From: Diaphorobacter caeni
GTDB taxonomy: Bacteria; Pseudomonadota; Gammaproteobacteria; Burkholderiales; Burkholderiaceae_C
DNA: 64,000 bases
Assembly: GCF_015354245.1 (NCBI RefSeq)
Contig: NZ_JADKYZ010000005.1
Location: forward strand, 248,001 to 312,000
Direction of reading: 5' to 3'
The first letter of the stretch is position 1; each line of letters opens with the position of its first letter. Positions 43,221-54,113 of the stretch are shown here, piece after piece. A program made the translations under genes and the position numbers. The notes below the pieces were generated by a model. It saw nothing but the letters and a program-made list of their open reading frames with translations. It had not been told where the DNA came from and ran no database searches.

Positions 43221-43742
43221 TCAGCGTTGCTTGTCCGTCGTATGCCGTGGTTCGCCCACCCGCTCGCGCAGCAGCGTGCGCAGCCGCCCGATCACCAGCT
43301 GTTCAGGGTCTGCGCGCTTGGGCACGATGAAGTACATGCGCGGCTGCAGGAAGAGCAGCAGATAGCTGTCGTTCTCGCCCCAATGGATGATCAGGTTCCA
43401 GGCCACGCGGGATTCGCCGAGGCTTGAGGTGAGCAGCGCGCCGCTTTCATCGTCCAGCAGTGACAGAGTCTGCGGCATGTGCATGGCCGGGTAGCGCCTG
43501 TACTGGCGCCGCGCCAGCGGCTCGCCGATCAGACGGCCGATCCACCATGGCATCGCCGCATACACAAAGCTGCCCAGAATCAGCCCCCAATGCTTCAGGT
43601 ACAGGCCCATGCCGAACAGCAGCGCTCCAATGCCCACGATGGCGAACTTCACAAAGTGGCCCGCGCGTGAGCCGCATTGCGCGAAGAGCCGCTGAGCGGT
43701 GGCGTAATCGTTCTCGGTAATTTGATAGGTGATCACTGGCAT
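43221..43742 (-). CDS. YcxB-family membrane protein
   Basis: 173 residues with two adjacent membrane segments (about 30-75: HFVKFAIVGIGALLFGMGLYL, WGLILGSFVYAAMPWWIG) and a C-terminal soluble domain (VAWNLIIHWGENDSYLLLFLQPRMYFIVPKRA), matching the YcxB-like architecture. Function unknown. An AT-rich 207-base region with the 12-bp palindrome ATCGATATCGAT (43774-43785) separates it from the divergent GGDEF gene. Confidence 0.75.
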   Translation of the reverse strand: MPVITYQITENDYATAQRLFAQCGSRAGHFVKFAIVGIGALLFGMGLYLKHWGLILGSFVYAAMPWWIGRLIGEPLARRQYRRYPAMHMPQTLSLLDDESGALLTSSLGESRVAWNLIIHWGENDSYLLLFLQPRMYFIVPKRADPEQLVIGRLRTLLRERVGEPRHTTDKQR

Positions 43743-43949
43743 GGCCCATTATGGCTGGGAGAGGATGATAGGGATCGATATCGATTTATCTTTAAAGTAG
43801 GTGATTGCTATCAATGCTTTGTTGATTATTTGATTACATATTTATGTCTCTCCTGACTTTCTGATCCAATCATCGGGCCAGCAAAGGCCGGGACTTGCCG
43901 GTCACGAGAGGGGTCTGGCGCAACCGAAAGTACGCCCATTCCACCGTCC

Positions 43950-45059
43950 ATGCCCAGTGCCTCCCGAGCAACTCTGCAGCGATTTCTCTACGGCGACTCC
44001 GTCCATGCCGAAGACGAGGGCCTGCTGGCATTTCAGCATCGCTTTCTGATTTCCATTGCACTCTCATCGGTGGTGTTCAATGCCGCGCTCATCGCGGTGT
44101 TCTGCATCACTTCGCAGGGCGCCGACTTTCTGGTCTACGTCGTCACCTGCTGGTTCTGCGCCATCGTTGCCAACCTGCTGCTGTGGCAGTGGCTCAGGCG
44201 CCATCCCCGGCGTGTGCAGCTCGGCAGCCTGCTCACGGCCGCACTGTTCTGGCTGACCCTCTGCATCGGCGGAATGTTCCTGCCGCCAGACCCGCTGCTG
44301 CCGATGTGGTCGATGCTGCTGATCGTCGGCGTGTTCATGATGACCGGCAGGCGCTGGGGCTGGCTGGCCTTCGTGGTGGCCCTCGCCTCATCGCATTTCC
44401 TGCTGTCCCGCATCGATCTGACGGCCTTCCCGAACGCGGTGCTCACCCTGTGGTTCACCTTGGGGGGCAGTGCCGTACTGGGGCATATCTATGTTGCGCG
44501 CTTCGACCATTTCTTCAGCCGAATGGCCTATTACAACGAGCGCCTGCTGTGGCTGTCCACGCACGACGGCCTGACCAGCACCCTCAACGCAGCAGCGTTC
44601 TACGAGCAGTGCAACCGGCAACTGGCCCTGTGCCGTCGCCACCGGATGAATTACGCCGTGCTGTTCGTCGATCTGGACCATTTCAAGTCCGTCAACGACA
44701 ACTACGGCCACGCCACGGGCGACGATGTGCTCGTGCAGGTCGCCCGGATCCTGCGCGACTGTCTGCGCGAAAGCGATCTGCTCGGTCGTGTGGGGGGCGA
44801 GGAGTTCTCCATTTTCCTGACGGACCCCACGCTGGAGGGCTGCCATGCGGTGGCGGAGCGCATCCGCGCCAGCATCGAAGAACAGGAGATGCGCTTCGAT
44901 GGCCACTCGCTGCACGTGACGGCCAGCATCGGCCTCATGTGGTCGAGTGCCGACGCCACCGCCGCCGCTGCCACCATCCACCAGATCCAGCCACTGGCCG
45001 ACAAGGCCATGTACGAGGCCAAGCGCGCGGGGCGCAATCAGGTGGCGGCGTTCGGGTGA
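43950..45059 (+). CDS. Membrane-bound diguanylate cyclase
   Basis: 369 residues. About five or six membrane segments (about 30-190) form an input module, followed by a GGDEF domain. The active site reads GGEEF (RVGGEEFSIF), an accepted active variant, and an inhibitory RxxD site (RESD) lies five residues before it, so product feedback is likely. The usual HDxLTGLxNR entry motif is altered to HDGLTSTLNAAAF. It is a single-gene unit ended by a bidirectional terminator. Confidence 0.92.
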   Translation: MPSASRATLQRFLYGDSVHAEDEGLLAFQHRFLISIALSSVVFNAALIAVFCITSQGADFLVYVVTCWFCAIVANLLLWQWLRRHPRRVQLGSLLTAALFWLTLCIGGMFLPPDPLLPMWSMLLIVGVFMMTGRRWGWLAFVVALASSHFLLSRIDLTAFPNAVLTLWFTLGGSAVLGHIYVARFDHFFSRMAYYNERLLWLSTHDGLTSTLNAAAFYEQCNRQLALCRRHRMNYAVLFVDLDHFKSVNDNYGHATGDDVLVQVARILRDCLRESDLLGRVGGEEFSIFLTDPTLEGCHAVAERIRASIEEQEMRFDGHSLHVTASIGLMWSSADATAAAATIHQIQPLADKAMYEAKRAGRNQVAAFG

Positions 45060-45115
45060 TCCGGGAGCCCCGGCACATGGATGCTGGCAGCGAAGCGCAA
45101 TTCGCAGCGCCCATG

Positions 45116-45140
45116 AAAAAGGCCTCGTGACGAGGCCTTT
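45116..45140. terminator. Bidirectional terminator between the cyclase gene and gatB
   Basis: AAAAAGGCCTCG-TGA-CGAGGCCTTT. Perfect 9-bp stem with A-tract before and T-tract after, so it works for both convergent genes. Confidence 0.85.
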
Positions 45141-45162
45141 GGAGATGTCGAATGGAGTGGCG

Positions 45163-46617
45163 TCAGGCCAGCTTTGCCTTCAGCAGTTCATTCACCTGGC
45201 CAGGGTTGGCCTTGCCCTTCGAAGCCTTCATCACCTGGCCGACCAGCGCGTTGAACGCCTTGTCCTTGCCTGCGCGGTACTGCTCGACGTTCGCGGGGTT
45301 GGCGGCGATCACTTCGTCGATGATTTTTTCGAGCGCGCCCGTGTCGTTCATCTGCTTGAGGCCCTTGGCTTCGATCACGGCGTCCACGTCCGAGCCTTCG
45401 CCGGTCCACAGCACTTCAAACACCTGCTTGGCAGCGTTGTTGCTGATCGTGCCATCCTGAATGCGCTTGATGAGCGCGCCCAGTTGCTCGGCGCTCACCT
45501 TCACCTGATCGATGGAGATTTCCTCCATGTTCAGGCGGCGCGAGATTTCGCCCATCACCCAATTGGATGCCAGCTTGGGCTGCTCGCACACCTTGGCGGC
45601 CACTTCGAAATAGTCGGCCATGCCCTGGCTCTGCGTGAGCGTGGTGGCGTCGTATTCGGGCAGGCCGTATTGCTCGACGAAGCGGTCGGCGCGGTGGCGG
45701 GGCAGCTCGGGCATGTCGGCCTTCACGCGCTCGATCCACTCGGCTGCGACATGCAGCGGCGGCAGATCGGGGTCGGGGAAGTAGCGGTAATCGGCGCTGT
45801 CTTCCTTGGTGCGCATGGCGCGGGTTTCGCCCGTGTCGGGGTTGAACAGCACGGTGGCCTGCTGAATCTTGCGGCCGTCTTCGATTTCTTCGATTTGCCA
45901 GCGGATCTCGTAGTCGATCGCGATCTGCATGTTCTTGAACGAGTTCAGATTCTTGATCTCGCGGCGTGTGCCCAGCGGCTGGCCGGGCTTGCGCACGGAG
46001 ACGTTGGCGTCGCAGCGGAACGAGCCTTCTTGCATGTTGCCGTCGCAGATGCCGATCCAGGTGACGATCTTGTGCAGCTCCTTGGCGTAGGCCACGGCCT
46101 CTTCGGTGCTGCTCATGTCCGGCTCGGTCACGATCTCCAGCAGCGGCGTGCCCGCGCGGTTCAGGTCGATACCGGATTGGCCAATGAATTCGTCGTGCAC
46201 CGACTTGCCCGCGTCTTCTTCCAAGTGCGCGCGCACGAGGCGCACGGTCTTCTTTTCGTCACCGACGAAGAAGCTCACCGAGCCGCCTTGCACCACGGGA
46301 ATCTCGAACTGGCTGATCTGGTAGCCCTTGGGCAGATCGGGGTAGAAATAGTTCTTGCGCGCGAAGATGCTGACGGGCGCAATGTGCGAGCCGAGCGCCA
46401 GGCCCAGCTTGATCGCGCATTCCACGGCTTTCTTGTTCATCACCGGCAGCGTACCGGGCAGCGCCAAGTCCACGGGGCAGGCCTGCGTATTGGGCTCCGC
46501 ACCGAAGGCGGTGCTGGCGCGGCTGAAGATCTTGGATTGCGCGGCGAGCTGGGAGTGGGTTTCAAAGCCAATCACCACTTCGTAGCCGTTGATCAGCTTG
46601 ATGGTCTTTTCGGTCAT
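45163..46617 (-). CDS. gatB: Asp-tRNA(Asn)/Glu-tRNA(Gln) amidotransferase subunit B
   Basis: 484 residues. GatB kinase-like core with [58 protein letters not shown] and [21 protein letters not shown], then the helical and YqeY-like tail (about 340-484) that binds tRNA. It activates the mischarged Glu or Asp with ATP; ammonia comes from GatA. Last gene of gatCAB, 24 bases after gatA. Confidence 0.96.
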   Translation of the reverse strand: MTEKTIKLINGYEVVIGFETHSQLAAQSKIFSRASTAFGAEPNTQACPVDLALPGTLPVMNKKAVECAIKLGLALGSHIAPVSIFARKNYFYPDLPKGYQISQFEIPVVQGGSVSFFVGDEKKTVRLVRAHLEEDAGKSVHDEFIGQSGIDLNRAGTPLLEIVTEPDMSSTEEAVAYAKELHKIVTWIGICDGNMQEGSFRCDANVSVRKPGQPLGTRREIKNLNSFKNMQIAIDYEIRWQIEEIEDGRKIQQATVLFNPDTGETRAMRTKEDSADYRYFPDPDLPPLHVAAEWIERVKADMPELPRHRADRFVEQYGLPEYDATTLTQSQGMADYFEVAAKVCEQPKLASNWVMGEISRRLNMEEISIDQVKVSAEQLGALIKRIQDGTISNNAAKQVFEVLWTGEGSDVDAVIEAKGLKQMNDTGALEKIIDEVIAANPANVEQYRAGKDKAFNALVGQVMKASKGKANPGQVNELLKAKLA

Positions 46618-46641
46618 GTTCTTGTAGTCCTTCCTGCTGAT

Positions 46642-48120
46642 TTACTGTGCGGCGGCCGCAGGCTGGCGCAGATGGAAATCCGTGGCTTGCTGCAGTTGGT
46701 GCGCCGCATTCAGCAGGCGCGCTTCACCGAAGTAATTGCCGATGAGCTGCAGGCCCACGGGCATGCCACCTTCGCCGAAACCGGCGGGCACGCTCATGCC
46801 GGGAAGACCGGCCAGCGAGGCGGGCAGGGTGTAGATGTCGGCGAGGTAGGCTGCGAGCGGGTCGCTCTTGCCGCCCAGAGCCCATGCCACGGTCGGCGCG
46901 GTGGGGCCGGCGATGAGGTCGCATTCCTTGAACGCGGCCTGGAAATCGTCGGCGATCATGCGGCGGATCTTCTGCGCCTGCAGGTAGTACGCGTCGTAGT
47001 AGCCATGGCTCAGCACGTAGGTGCCGATCATGATGCGGCGCTTGACCTCGTCGCCGAAGCCTTCGGCGCGGGTCTTCTTGTACATGTCGAGCAGGTCGGT
47101 GTATTCCTTGGCGCGGTGGCCGAACTTCACGCCGTCGAAGCGGCTCAGGTTGGATGAGGCTTCGGCGGGCGCGATGATGTAGTACACCGGAATCGACAGC
47201 TCGGTGCGCGGCAGGCTGATCGGCACCAGCTTGGCGCCCAGCTTTTCGTATTCCTTGAGCGTTCCGTCAATGGCGGCGCGCACGTCGGCGGACAGGCCAT
47301 CGCCGAAGAATTCCTTGGGGATGCCGATGCGCAGACCGGCGAGCGAGTCGTTCAGCTTGAGCGTGAAATCTTCGGCGGGCGTATCCAGGCTGGTGGAGTC
47401 GCGGTCAGCGTCCGGGCCGCACATGGCGGAGAGCATCAGCGCGCAGTCTTTGGCGGTGCGGGCCATCGGGCCCGCTTGGTCGAGGCTGGAGGCGAACGCG
47501 ATCATGCCGTAGCGGCTGGCGCGGCCATACGTGGGCTTGATGCCGGTGACGCCGCAGAACGATGCGGGCTGGCGGATCGAGCCACCGGTGTCGGTGCCGG
47601 TGGCGCCGGGCGCCAGACGTGCAGCGATCGCCGCCGCCGAGCCGCCCGAGGAGCCGCCCGGAACGCGCGTCTTGTCCCACGGGTTCAGCACCTTGCCGAT
47701 GGCGGAATTCTCGTTGGCCGAGCCCATGGCGAATTCGTCCATGTTGAGCTTGCCAAGCGTGACGCAGCCCGCTTCTGCCAGTTTGGCCACCATCGTCGCG
47801 TCGAAGGGCGACTGGTAGCCGGTGAGCATCTTCGAGCCGGCGGTGGTCGGGAATTCCTTGGTGACGAACAGGTCCTTGTGCGCGATCGGCACACCTGCGA
47901 GCTTGGCCGTGCTGCCGGCGGCAATCGCCGCGTCGGCGGCCTTGGCCTGGGCGAGGGTCACGTCCTCGTTGATGTGGACGAATGCGCCCAGATCGCTCTG
48001 TGCCTTGGCGCGGGCGAGGAAGTGCTGCGCGGCCTCGACGGAGGAAACCTCGCGGGCCTTGAGCCTGGCGGCCAGTTGCGCGAGGCTCAGGTCGTGCAGA
48101 TCAGTGGTGGATGTACTCAT
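46642..48120 (-). CDS. gatA: Asp-tRNA(Asn)/Glu-tRNA(Gln) amidotransferase subunit A
   Basis: 492-residue amidase-signature enzyme giving ammonia from glutamine. The Ser-cisSer-Lys triad is visible: Lys in VPIAHKDLF, cis-Ser in [13 protein letters not shown] and the nucleophile in [14 protein letters not shown]. Length and end are normal. It lies 131 bases after gatC, a rather wide gap within the operon that shows no obvious terminator. Confidence 0.96.
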   Translation of the reverse strand: MSTSTTDLHDLSLAQLAARLKAREVSSVEAAQHFLARAKAQSDLGAFVHINEDVTLAQAKAADAAIAAGSTAKLAGVPIAHKDLFVTKEFPTTAGSKMLTGYQSPFDATMVAKLAEAGCVTLGKLNMDEFAMGSANENSAIGKVLNPWDKTRVPGGSSGGSAAAIAARLAPGATGTDTGGSIRQPASFCGVTGIKPTYGRASRYGMIAFASSLDQAGPMARTAKDCALMLSAMCGPDADRDSTSLDTPAEDFTLKLNDSLAGLRIGIPKEFFGDGLSADVRAAIDGTLKEYEKLGAKLVPISLPRTELSIPVYYIIAPAEASSNLSRFDGVKFGHRAKEYTDLLDMYKKTRAEGFGDEVKRRIMIGTYVLSHGYYDAYYLQAQKIRRMIADDFQAAFKECDLIAGPTAPTVAWALGGKSDPLAAYLADIYTLPASLAGLPGMSVPAGFGEGGMPVGLQLIGNYFGEARLLNAAHQLQQATDFHLRQPAAAAQ

Positions 48121-48251
48121 GCTTGAGAATCTCGTTCGGGTGAGTGGCGGGCGGGCAGGACGCTGTTTGTTGCTGTGCTTGTGGGCGGTCTGCCGCGCCG
48201 CGCCGGAATCGGAAAGGGTCCGGGCGAATGGCGCGAGTGACGCAGGCGGCG

Positions 48252-48551
48252 TTACTCGATCACCTTGGGCACGAGGAAGTAGCCGTTTTCCACGGCGGGA
48301 GCGCTCTTCTGATTGGCTTCGCGGTTGTTGGGCTCGCTCACCACGTCATCGCGCAGGCGCAGCTCGATGGCCTGGATCGCCGCGACGGGGTGGGACAGCG
48401 GGGTCACGCCCGAGGTGTCCACGGCGGAGATCTGCTCGACCACGTCGAAGAACTGATTGAGTCCAGTGAGCATGCGCTCACTCTCGGTTGCGTTGAGTTC
48501 CAGCCGCGCCAGATTGGCAATGCGGGCAATGTCTTCGTGTGTCAGTGCCAT
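48252..48551 (-). CDS. gatC: Asp-tRNA(Asn)/Glu-tRNA(Gln) amidotransferase subunit C
   Basis: 99-residue helical protein that wraps the GatA-GatB interface. Typical start [21 protein letters not shown], middle [26 protein letters not shown] and the end [13 protein letters not shown]. First gene of the gatCAB operon, divergent from mreB. Confidence 0.94.
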   Translation of the reverse strand: MALTHEDIARIANLARLELNATESERMLTGLNQFFDVVEQISAVDTSGVTPLSHPVAAIQAIELRLRDDVVSEPNNREANQKSAPAVENGYFLVPKVIE

Positions 48552-49047
48552 AGAAATCTGTGAGGGAAGTCGACCCGTGCATCGGGAGGTCAGGCTGCGG
48601 TGCGCAAAGGCCAGACGACGGATGCGTGTAGGGGAAGTTGTCTATTATCCCGCCTTTGCGGGCGAGACCCGCAGCCATGTCTGCCAAGGCCGTTTTGGCG
48701 CACTGGGCAAACCCGCAAACCCCGCGAAAGCGTGGGAACTCCTCGGTCCATTCGGAGAGTCCTTGCTTTCGCGCATGGACGGGCCGGTTAGTCCCGCGGA
48801 GTGTGTTTGGTAGTTGTTTGACACAATTGATGACAACTACAGGGCCCAACATCTGCAAAGAAACTGTGTGTAAACCTCGGTTCGGAGCAGTTTTGACAGA
48901 AGTTATTCACAGGTGTTGCGGTATTATTCCGGCTTTGCCGCAATACCCTCCGCACTGTTGGTCATTGTGCGAAAAAGGCCAATATCCACCCCGTATTTCC
49001 TGGCGACGACACGCCGATGTGCTTGCCGTGCCTGAGAGGATTCTTGA
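48552..49047. other. 496-base divergent promoter region gatC / mreB
   Basis: No gene seen. It must contain both promoters. TTGACA occurs at 48818-48823 and 48893-48898 but neither has a well-spaced -10 box. A perfect inverted repeat TAGTTGT...ACAACTA (48811-48839) and a DnaA-box-like TTATTCACA (48903-48911) are present. A GC-rich part around 48655-48770 has several short stems. Confidence 0.45.
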
Positions 49048-50091
<1,044 letters not shown>

Positions 50092-50147
50092 TCGAAAGAG
50101 CGGACGAGCGTGGCGGTGGCTGAAAGCGCAGGAGCACGGAGCAGGTC

Positions 50148-51119
50148 ATGCCACTAGGCACACTCGACCGAAAGGCGCCATCGCTTTTCAAGCATGGCCC
50201 CTCCCCCCTCGCTCGCCTGACCCTCTACAGCGCCTTGGCGCTGTTTTTGATGGTGGCGGATGCGCGTTTTCACGTCACCGAGCCGGTGCGCAAGGCCATC
50301 GGCACGGTGCTCATGCCCATCCAGTGGCTGATGCTCAAGCCGGTCGAGTTCGCTCGCGGCGGCGCGGGCTATTTCCAGTCGCTTGAAGACGCGCAGCAGG
50401 GCCGCGACGAGGCGCAGTCGCGCATGGCGGCCATGTCCCAGCAGGCCAATCAGGTCGAGCTGCTGCTTCAGGAAAATGCCCAGTTGCGCAAGCAGCTTGA
50501 GCTGCGTGACCGCGTCAAGGCGCCGGGCATGGCGGCGCAGGTGATCTACGACGCGGCCGATCCGTACACGCGCCGCGTGGTGATCGACCGCGGTCAGGTG
50601 GCGGGCGTGCAGCCGGGCTCTCCGGTGATCGACGCCTCGGGCGTGCTGGGGCAGGTCACGCGGGTGTTTCCGCTGTCCTCCGAAGTCACTCTGCTGATCG
50701 ACCGTGACCAGGCGATTCCGGTGCGCAACATGCGCACGGGCACGCGCGGCGTGGCTTACGGCGATCCGGTGATGATGCACGGCGGCGGCATGGAGCTGCG
50801 CTTCATGCCGAGCAACGCCGATGTGCAGGAGGGCGACATGCTCAGCACCAGCGGCATGGACGGCGTCTATCAGGCGGGTCTGCCGGTGGCCAAGGTCATC
50901 AAGGTCGAGAAGCGTGCCGATTCCTCGTTCTCGCGCATCTACTGCGAGCCGCTCGCACAGATGACGGGCGCGCAGTACGTGACGGTGCTGCAGCCGCTCA
51001 CGGACGGTGTGCGCGCCGAGGTCGAGGCCGAGGTGCCCGCACCGAAGTCCGGCAAGGTGGACAAGCCGACCAAGTCCAAGGACCTGCCGGGCCGTCCCGC
51101 AGCGGGGGGCCGTCCATGA
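50148..51119 (+). CDS. mreC: Rod-shape-determining protein MreC
   Basis: 323-residue bitopic protein. One membrane segment (about 22-40), then a coiled coil (about 75-125: DEAQSRMAAMSQQANQVELLLQENAQLRKQLEL) and a periplasmic beta domain with GSPVIDASGVLGQVTRV and LSTSGMDGVYQAGLPVAKV. It bridges MreB/MreD to PBP2. A Lys/Pro-rich tail ends the protein. 56 bases separate it from mreB. Confidence 0.95.
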   Translation: MPLGTLDRKAPSLFKHGPSPLARLTLYSALALFLMVADARFHVTEPVRKAIGTVLMPIQWLMLKPVEFARGGAGYFQSLEDAQQGRDEAQSRMAAMSQQANQVELLLQENAQLRKQLELRDRVKAPGMAAQVIYDAADPYTRRVVIDRGQVAGVQPGSPVIDASGVLGQVTRVFPLSSEVTLLIDRDQAIPVRNMRTGTRGVAYGDPVMMHGGGMELRFMPSNADVQEGDMLSTSGMDGVYQAGLPVAKVIKVEKRADSSFSRIYCEPLAQMTGAQYVTVLQPLTDGVRAEVEAEVPAPKSGKVDKPTKSKDLPGRPAAGGRP

Positions 51120-51171
51120 AGCGGAACCTGATGTCGCCATCGCCCGCGTGGCTTTTGGAGGGCCGTCCATC

Positions 51172-51687
51172 ATGATGCCCAAGGGCCAGCAGCTGCTGCT
51201 TCCGGTCAGTCCGGTGTTCATCGTGGCGAGCTTCATCATCGGGCTCGCCATCAATATTCTGCCGCTCGGGCGCGTCGTGTGGACGCCCGACTGGCTCATG
51301 GTGCTGCTCGCGTTCTGGGGCATTCACCAGCCGCAGCGCGTGGGCATGAGCGTGGCCTTCATTCTCGGTCTGTGCATGGACGTGAGCCAGTCGGCGCTCA
51401 TGGGCCAGCACGCGCTGGTCTACTGCCTGCTGATGTTCGCGGCGCAGATGTCCAGCCGCCGCATGTTGTGGTTCAATGTGTGGCTGCAGGCGCTTCAGAT
51501 GGTGCCGCTGTTCCTTGGCGCCCACGCCATCGAGCTGCTGCTGCGGGTGATCTCGGGCGGAACTTTGCCGGGGGTCGAAGGTCTGATCGCACCTGCGCTG
51601 GAAGCGGTGCTGTGGCCGATCGCTTCGTGGATTCTGCTGGCTCCGCAGCGCCGCCCGCCGGATCCGGACGAGAACCGTCCGCTGTGA
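51172..51687 (+). CDS. mreD: Rod-shape-determining protein MreD
   Basis: 171 residues with five or six membrane segments, including VFIVASFIIGLAINILPLG and AFILGLCMDVSQSALMGQHAL, the conserved MreD core. ATG 51172 is chosen because GGAGGG lies just upstream; the longer open frame to 51007 overlaps mreC and is not used. The sequence GGGCCGTCCAT occurs both at the mreC stop and before this start, a short duplication. Confidence 0.93.
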   Translation: MMPKGQQLLLPVSPVFIVASFIIGLAINILPLGRVVWTPDWLMVLLAFWGIHQPQRVGMSVAFILGLCMDVSQSALMGQHALVYCLLMFAAQMSSRRMLWFNVWLQALQMVPLFLGAHAIELLLRVISGGTLPGVEGLIAPALEAVLWPIASWILLAPQRRPPDPDENRPL

Positions 51688-51738
51688 CGCGGCTGCGCGG
51701 CATTTCCCGTTGGCCCTCTATGGACTGCGACGCTCATC

Positions 51739-53694
51739 ATGACTGAACTGCGGAATGTGGAGGCCGATGTCTCCCGCTTCAAGTTGCGGGTGATCGTCAT
51801 CGGCTTCGTGGTGATGCTGGCGTTCTGCCTGATCGTGGCGCGCCTCGTCGTGCTGCAGGTCGTGCGCCACGACGATCTGGCCGAGCAGGCCGAGAGCAAC
51901 CGCACGGCGGTCGTTCCCATCGTGCCCAATCGCGGCCTGATTCTTGACCGCAACGGCGTGCTGCTGGCGTCCAACTATTCGGCCTACACGCTGGAAATCA
52001 CGCGCGCCAAGGTGCGCAATCTGGAAGACACCATCGACGAGCTCGGTCAGATCGTCGAGATCGGCGCGCGGGACCGTCGCAAGTTCAAGCGCCTCATGGA
52101 GGACTCCAAGAGCTTCGAGTCGATTCCGATCCGCACCCGCCTGACCGACGAGGAAGTCGCGCGCTTCGCGGCGCAGCGCTTTCGCTTCCCCGGCGTGGAC
52201 ATCAAGGCACGCCTGTTCCGCAACTACCCGCTGGGAGACACCGGCGCGCACCTGATCGGCTACATCGGCCGCATCAACCAGCGCGAGAAGGAGCGCATCG
52301 AGGATTCCGACGACGCGGCCAACTACCGTGGCACCGACTACATCGGCAAGCTCGGGGTCGAGTCCTCGTATGAAAAGACGCTGCATGGCCACACCGGCGT
52401 GGAGCGGCTCGAGACCTCGGCCGGCGGCCACGCCATCCGCCGCCTCGCAAGCTACGCCGCGACGCCTGGCGACACAGTGATGCTCTCGGTGGACATCAAG
52501 CTGCAGAAACTGGTCGAGGACATGTTCGGCGATCGCCGTGGCGCGCTGGTCGCCATGGATCCGCGCAACGGCGAAATTCTCGCGCTGGTGAGCAAGCCCA
52601 CGTTCGATCCCAACCTGTTCGTTGAAGGCATCGACCAGGAGAACTGGGCCGCGCTCAACGAGTCGATCAACAAGCCGCTGCTCAACCGCGCCCTGCGCGG
52701 CACCTACCCTCCGGGCTCGACCTACAAGCCCTTCATGGGGCTGGCCGCTCTGCAGCTCAACAAGCGCTCGCCCACGCAGGTCTACAACGACCCCGGCTTC
52801 TTCAACTACGGCGGCCGCACCTTCCGCAGCCACGAGGGCGGGCTCGGCGGCGTGGACATGTACCGCGCCATACAGCATTCGAGCAACACGTATTTCTATT
52901 CGCTCGCCGTCGACATGGGCGTGGACATGATCCACGACTTCATGAAACCGCTGGGCTTCGGCCAGATCACCGGCGTCGATCTCAACGGTGAAGTGCGCGG
53001 CACGCTGCCGAGCACCGAGTGGAAGCGCAACACCTACAAGCGCCCGGAAATGAAGCGCTGGTACTCGGGCGAGACGGTGTCGCTGGGCATCGGCCAGGGC
53101 TACAACAACTTCACCATCCTGCAGCTCGCTGCGGCCGAGGCCACGCTCGCCAATGGCGGCACCCGCTACACGCCGCACATCGCCAAGGCGACCAAGGACT
53201 CGGTCACCGGCCAGATCACCGAAATCGTGCAGCCGCCCGGCGTGTCGCTCGGCTATGACCACAAGAACATCGAGATCATCCACAAGTCGCTGGGCCTCGT
53301 GAACAAGGTCGGCACGGGCGCACGCCTGTTCGCGAGCGCGCAGTACACCTCGGGCGGCAAGACCGGCACGGCACAGGCCGTGAGCATGGGGCAGAACGTC
53401 AAATACAACGCGCGCCTGCTCGAAGAACACAAGCGCGACCATTCGCTGTTCTCCGCCTTCGCGCCGCTGGAGGAGCCACGCATCGCCGTCGCGGTGATCG
53501 TGGAAAACGCGGGCTTCGGCGCCGCCGCCGCAGGCCCCATCGTGCGACGCGTGTTCGACTACTGGCTCATGGGCCAGTACCCCAGCGAGTCAGACCTCGC
53601 GGCCGTGTCCAGGGGGCAGGCGACCGCGCCGACGGGCACGCCGCGCCGGGTCGAAGACATTCCGATCCAGACCAACGAGCCGCCCGTGCCTTGA
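51739..53694 (+). CDS. mrdA: Penicillin-binding protein 2 (elongasome transpeptidase)
   Basis: 651 residues. One N-terminal membrane segment (VIVIGFVVMLAFCLIVARLVVL), PBP dimerisation domain, and transpeptidase domain with the active-site serine in GSTYKPF (SxxK), SSN in QHSSNTYFYS and KTG in GGKTGTAQ. It cross-links peptidoglycan during lateral growth. It ends the mreBCD group; rodA, which usually follows, is not seen. Confidence 0.96.
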   Translation: MTELRNVEADVSRFKLRVIVIGFVVMLAFCLIVARLVVLQVVRHDDLAEQAESNRTAVVPIVPNRGLILDRNGVLLASNYSAYTLEITRAKVRNLEDTIDELGQIVEIGARDRRKFKRLMEDSKSFESIPIRTRLTDEEVARFAAQRFRFPGVDIKARLFRNYPLGDTGAHLIGYIGRINQREKERIEDSDDAANYRGTDYIGKLGVESSYEKTLHGHTGVERLETSAGGHAIRRLASYAATPGDTVMLSVDIKLQKLVEDMFGDRRGALVAMDPRNGEILALVSKPTFDPNLFVEGIDQENWAALNESINKPLLNRALRGTYPPGSTYKPFMGLAALQLNKRSPTQVYNDPGFFNYGGRTFRSHEGGLGGVDMYRAIQHSSNTYFYSLAVDMGVDMIHDFMKPLGFGQITGVDLNGEVRGTLPSTEWKRNTYKRPEMKRWYSGETVSLGIGQGYNNFTILQLAAAEATLANGGTRYTPHIAKATKDSVTGQITEIVQPPGVSLGYDHKNIEIIHKSLGLVNKVGTGARLFASAQYTSGGKTGTAQAVSMGQNVKYNARLLEEHKRDHSLFSAFAPLEEPRIAVAVIVENAGFGAAAAGPIVRRVFDYWLMGQYPSESDLAAVSRGQATAPTGTPRRVEDIPIQTNEPPVP

Positions 53695-53722
53695 GTGGCG
53701 ACCGGCGCAGGCATCATTGACC

Positions 53723-54100
53723 ATGCTCCACGACTGCCCCCACTGCGGCATTTCGCTCAAGCGCCGGCTGATCCGTTCCGCACCCGCGCCAGGTGAGCGC
53801 CGGTTTCTGCCTGGCAAGGCGGTTTCATTGTGTCCGGACTGCGGCGGAACGCTGCAGCACAATCCGCATCCCGCCGAGCGCTGGCAGACGTGGCTGGTGC
53901 TGGCGCTGGCAGGCGCTTTTCTGCTGAAGGACGGCATGTCATCACCCCAATGGGCGATGGTGGCGCTGATCGGCTGCTGGGTGGCGTTCGCGCTGGTGTC
54001 GATCTATGTCGAGCAGTTCCATTTGCGCGATTGGCAGCGGTATCGGCGGCCTGAAGCGTCAGACGCAATCCCGCCCGAGAGCACGCGCGGGAATCTGTGA
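53723..54100 (+). CDS. Zinc-ribbon membrane protein of unknown function
   Basis: 125 residues. Two CxxC pairs, CPHCG at the N-terminus and CPDCGG at about residue 38, make a likely zinc ribbon; two membrane segments follow (WLVLALAGAFLL and WAMVALIGCWVAFALVSIYV). ATG 53723 is chosen over a TTG six bases earlier. It follows mrdA by 28 bases in the place where rodA is common. Function unknown. Confidence 0.72.
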   Translation: MLHDCPHCGISLKRRLIRSAPAPGERRFLPGKAVSLCPDCGGTLQHNPHPAERWQTWLVLALAGAFLLKDGMSSPQWAMVALIGCWVAFALVSIYVEQFHLRDWQRYRRPEASDAIPPESTRGNL

Positions 54101-54113
54101 AAACAGGGGCGGG

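Noticed and set aside
43001-43330. A plus-strand gene of 109 codons
   Set aside because: Low-complexity Arg/Ala composition and overlap with the opposite YcxB-like gene; no ribosome site.
48893-48927. TTGACA...TATTAT as the mreB promoter
   Set aside because: The spacing between the boxes is 23 bases, too long for a standard promoter.
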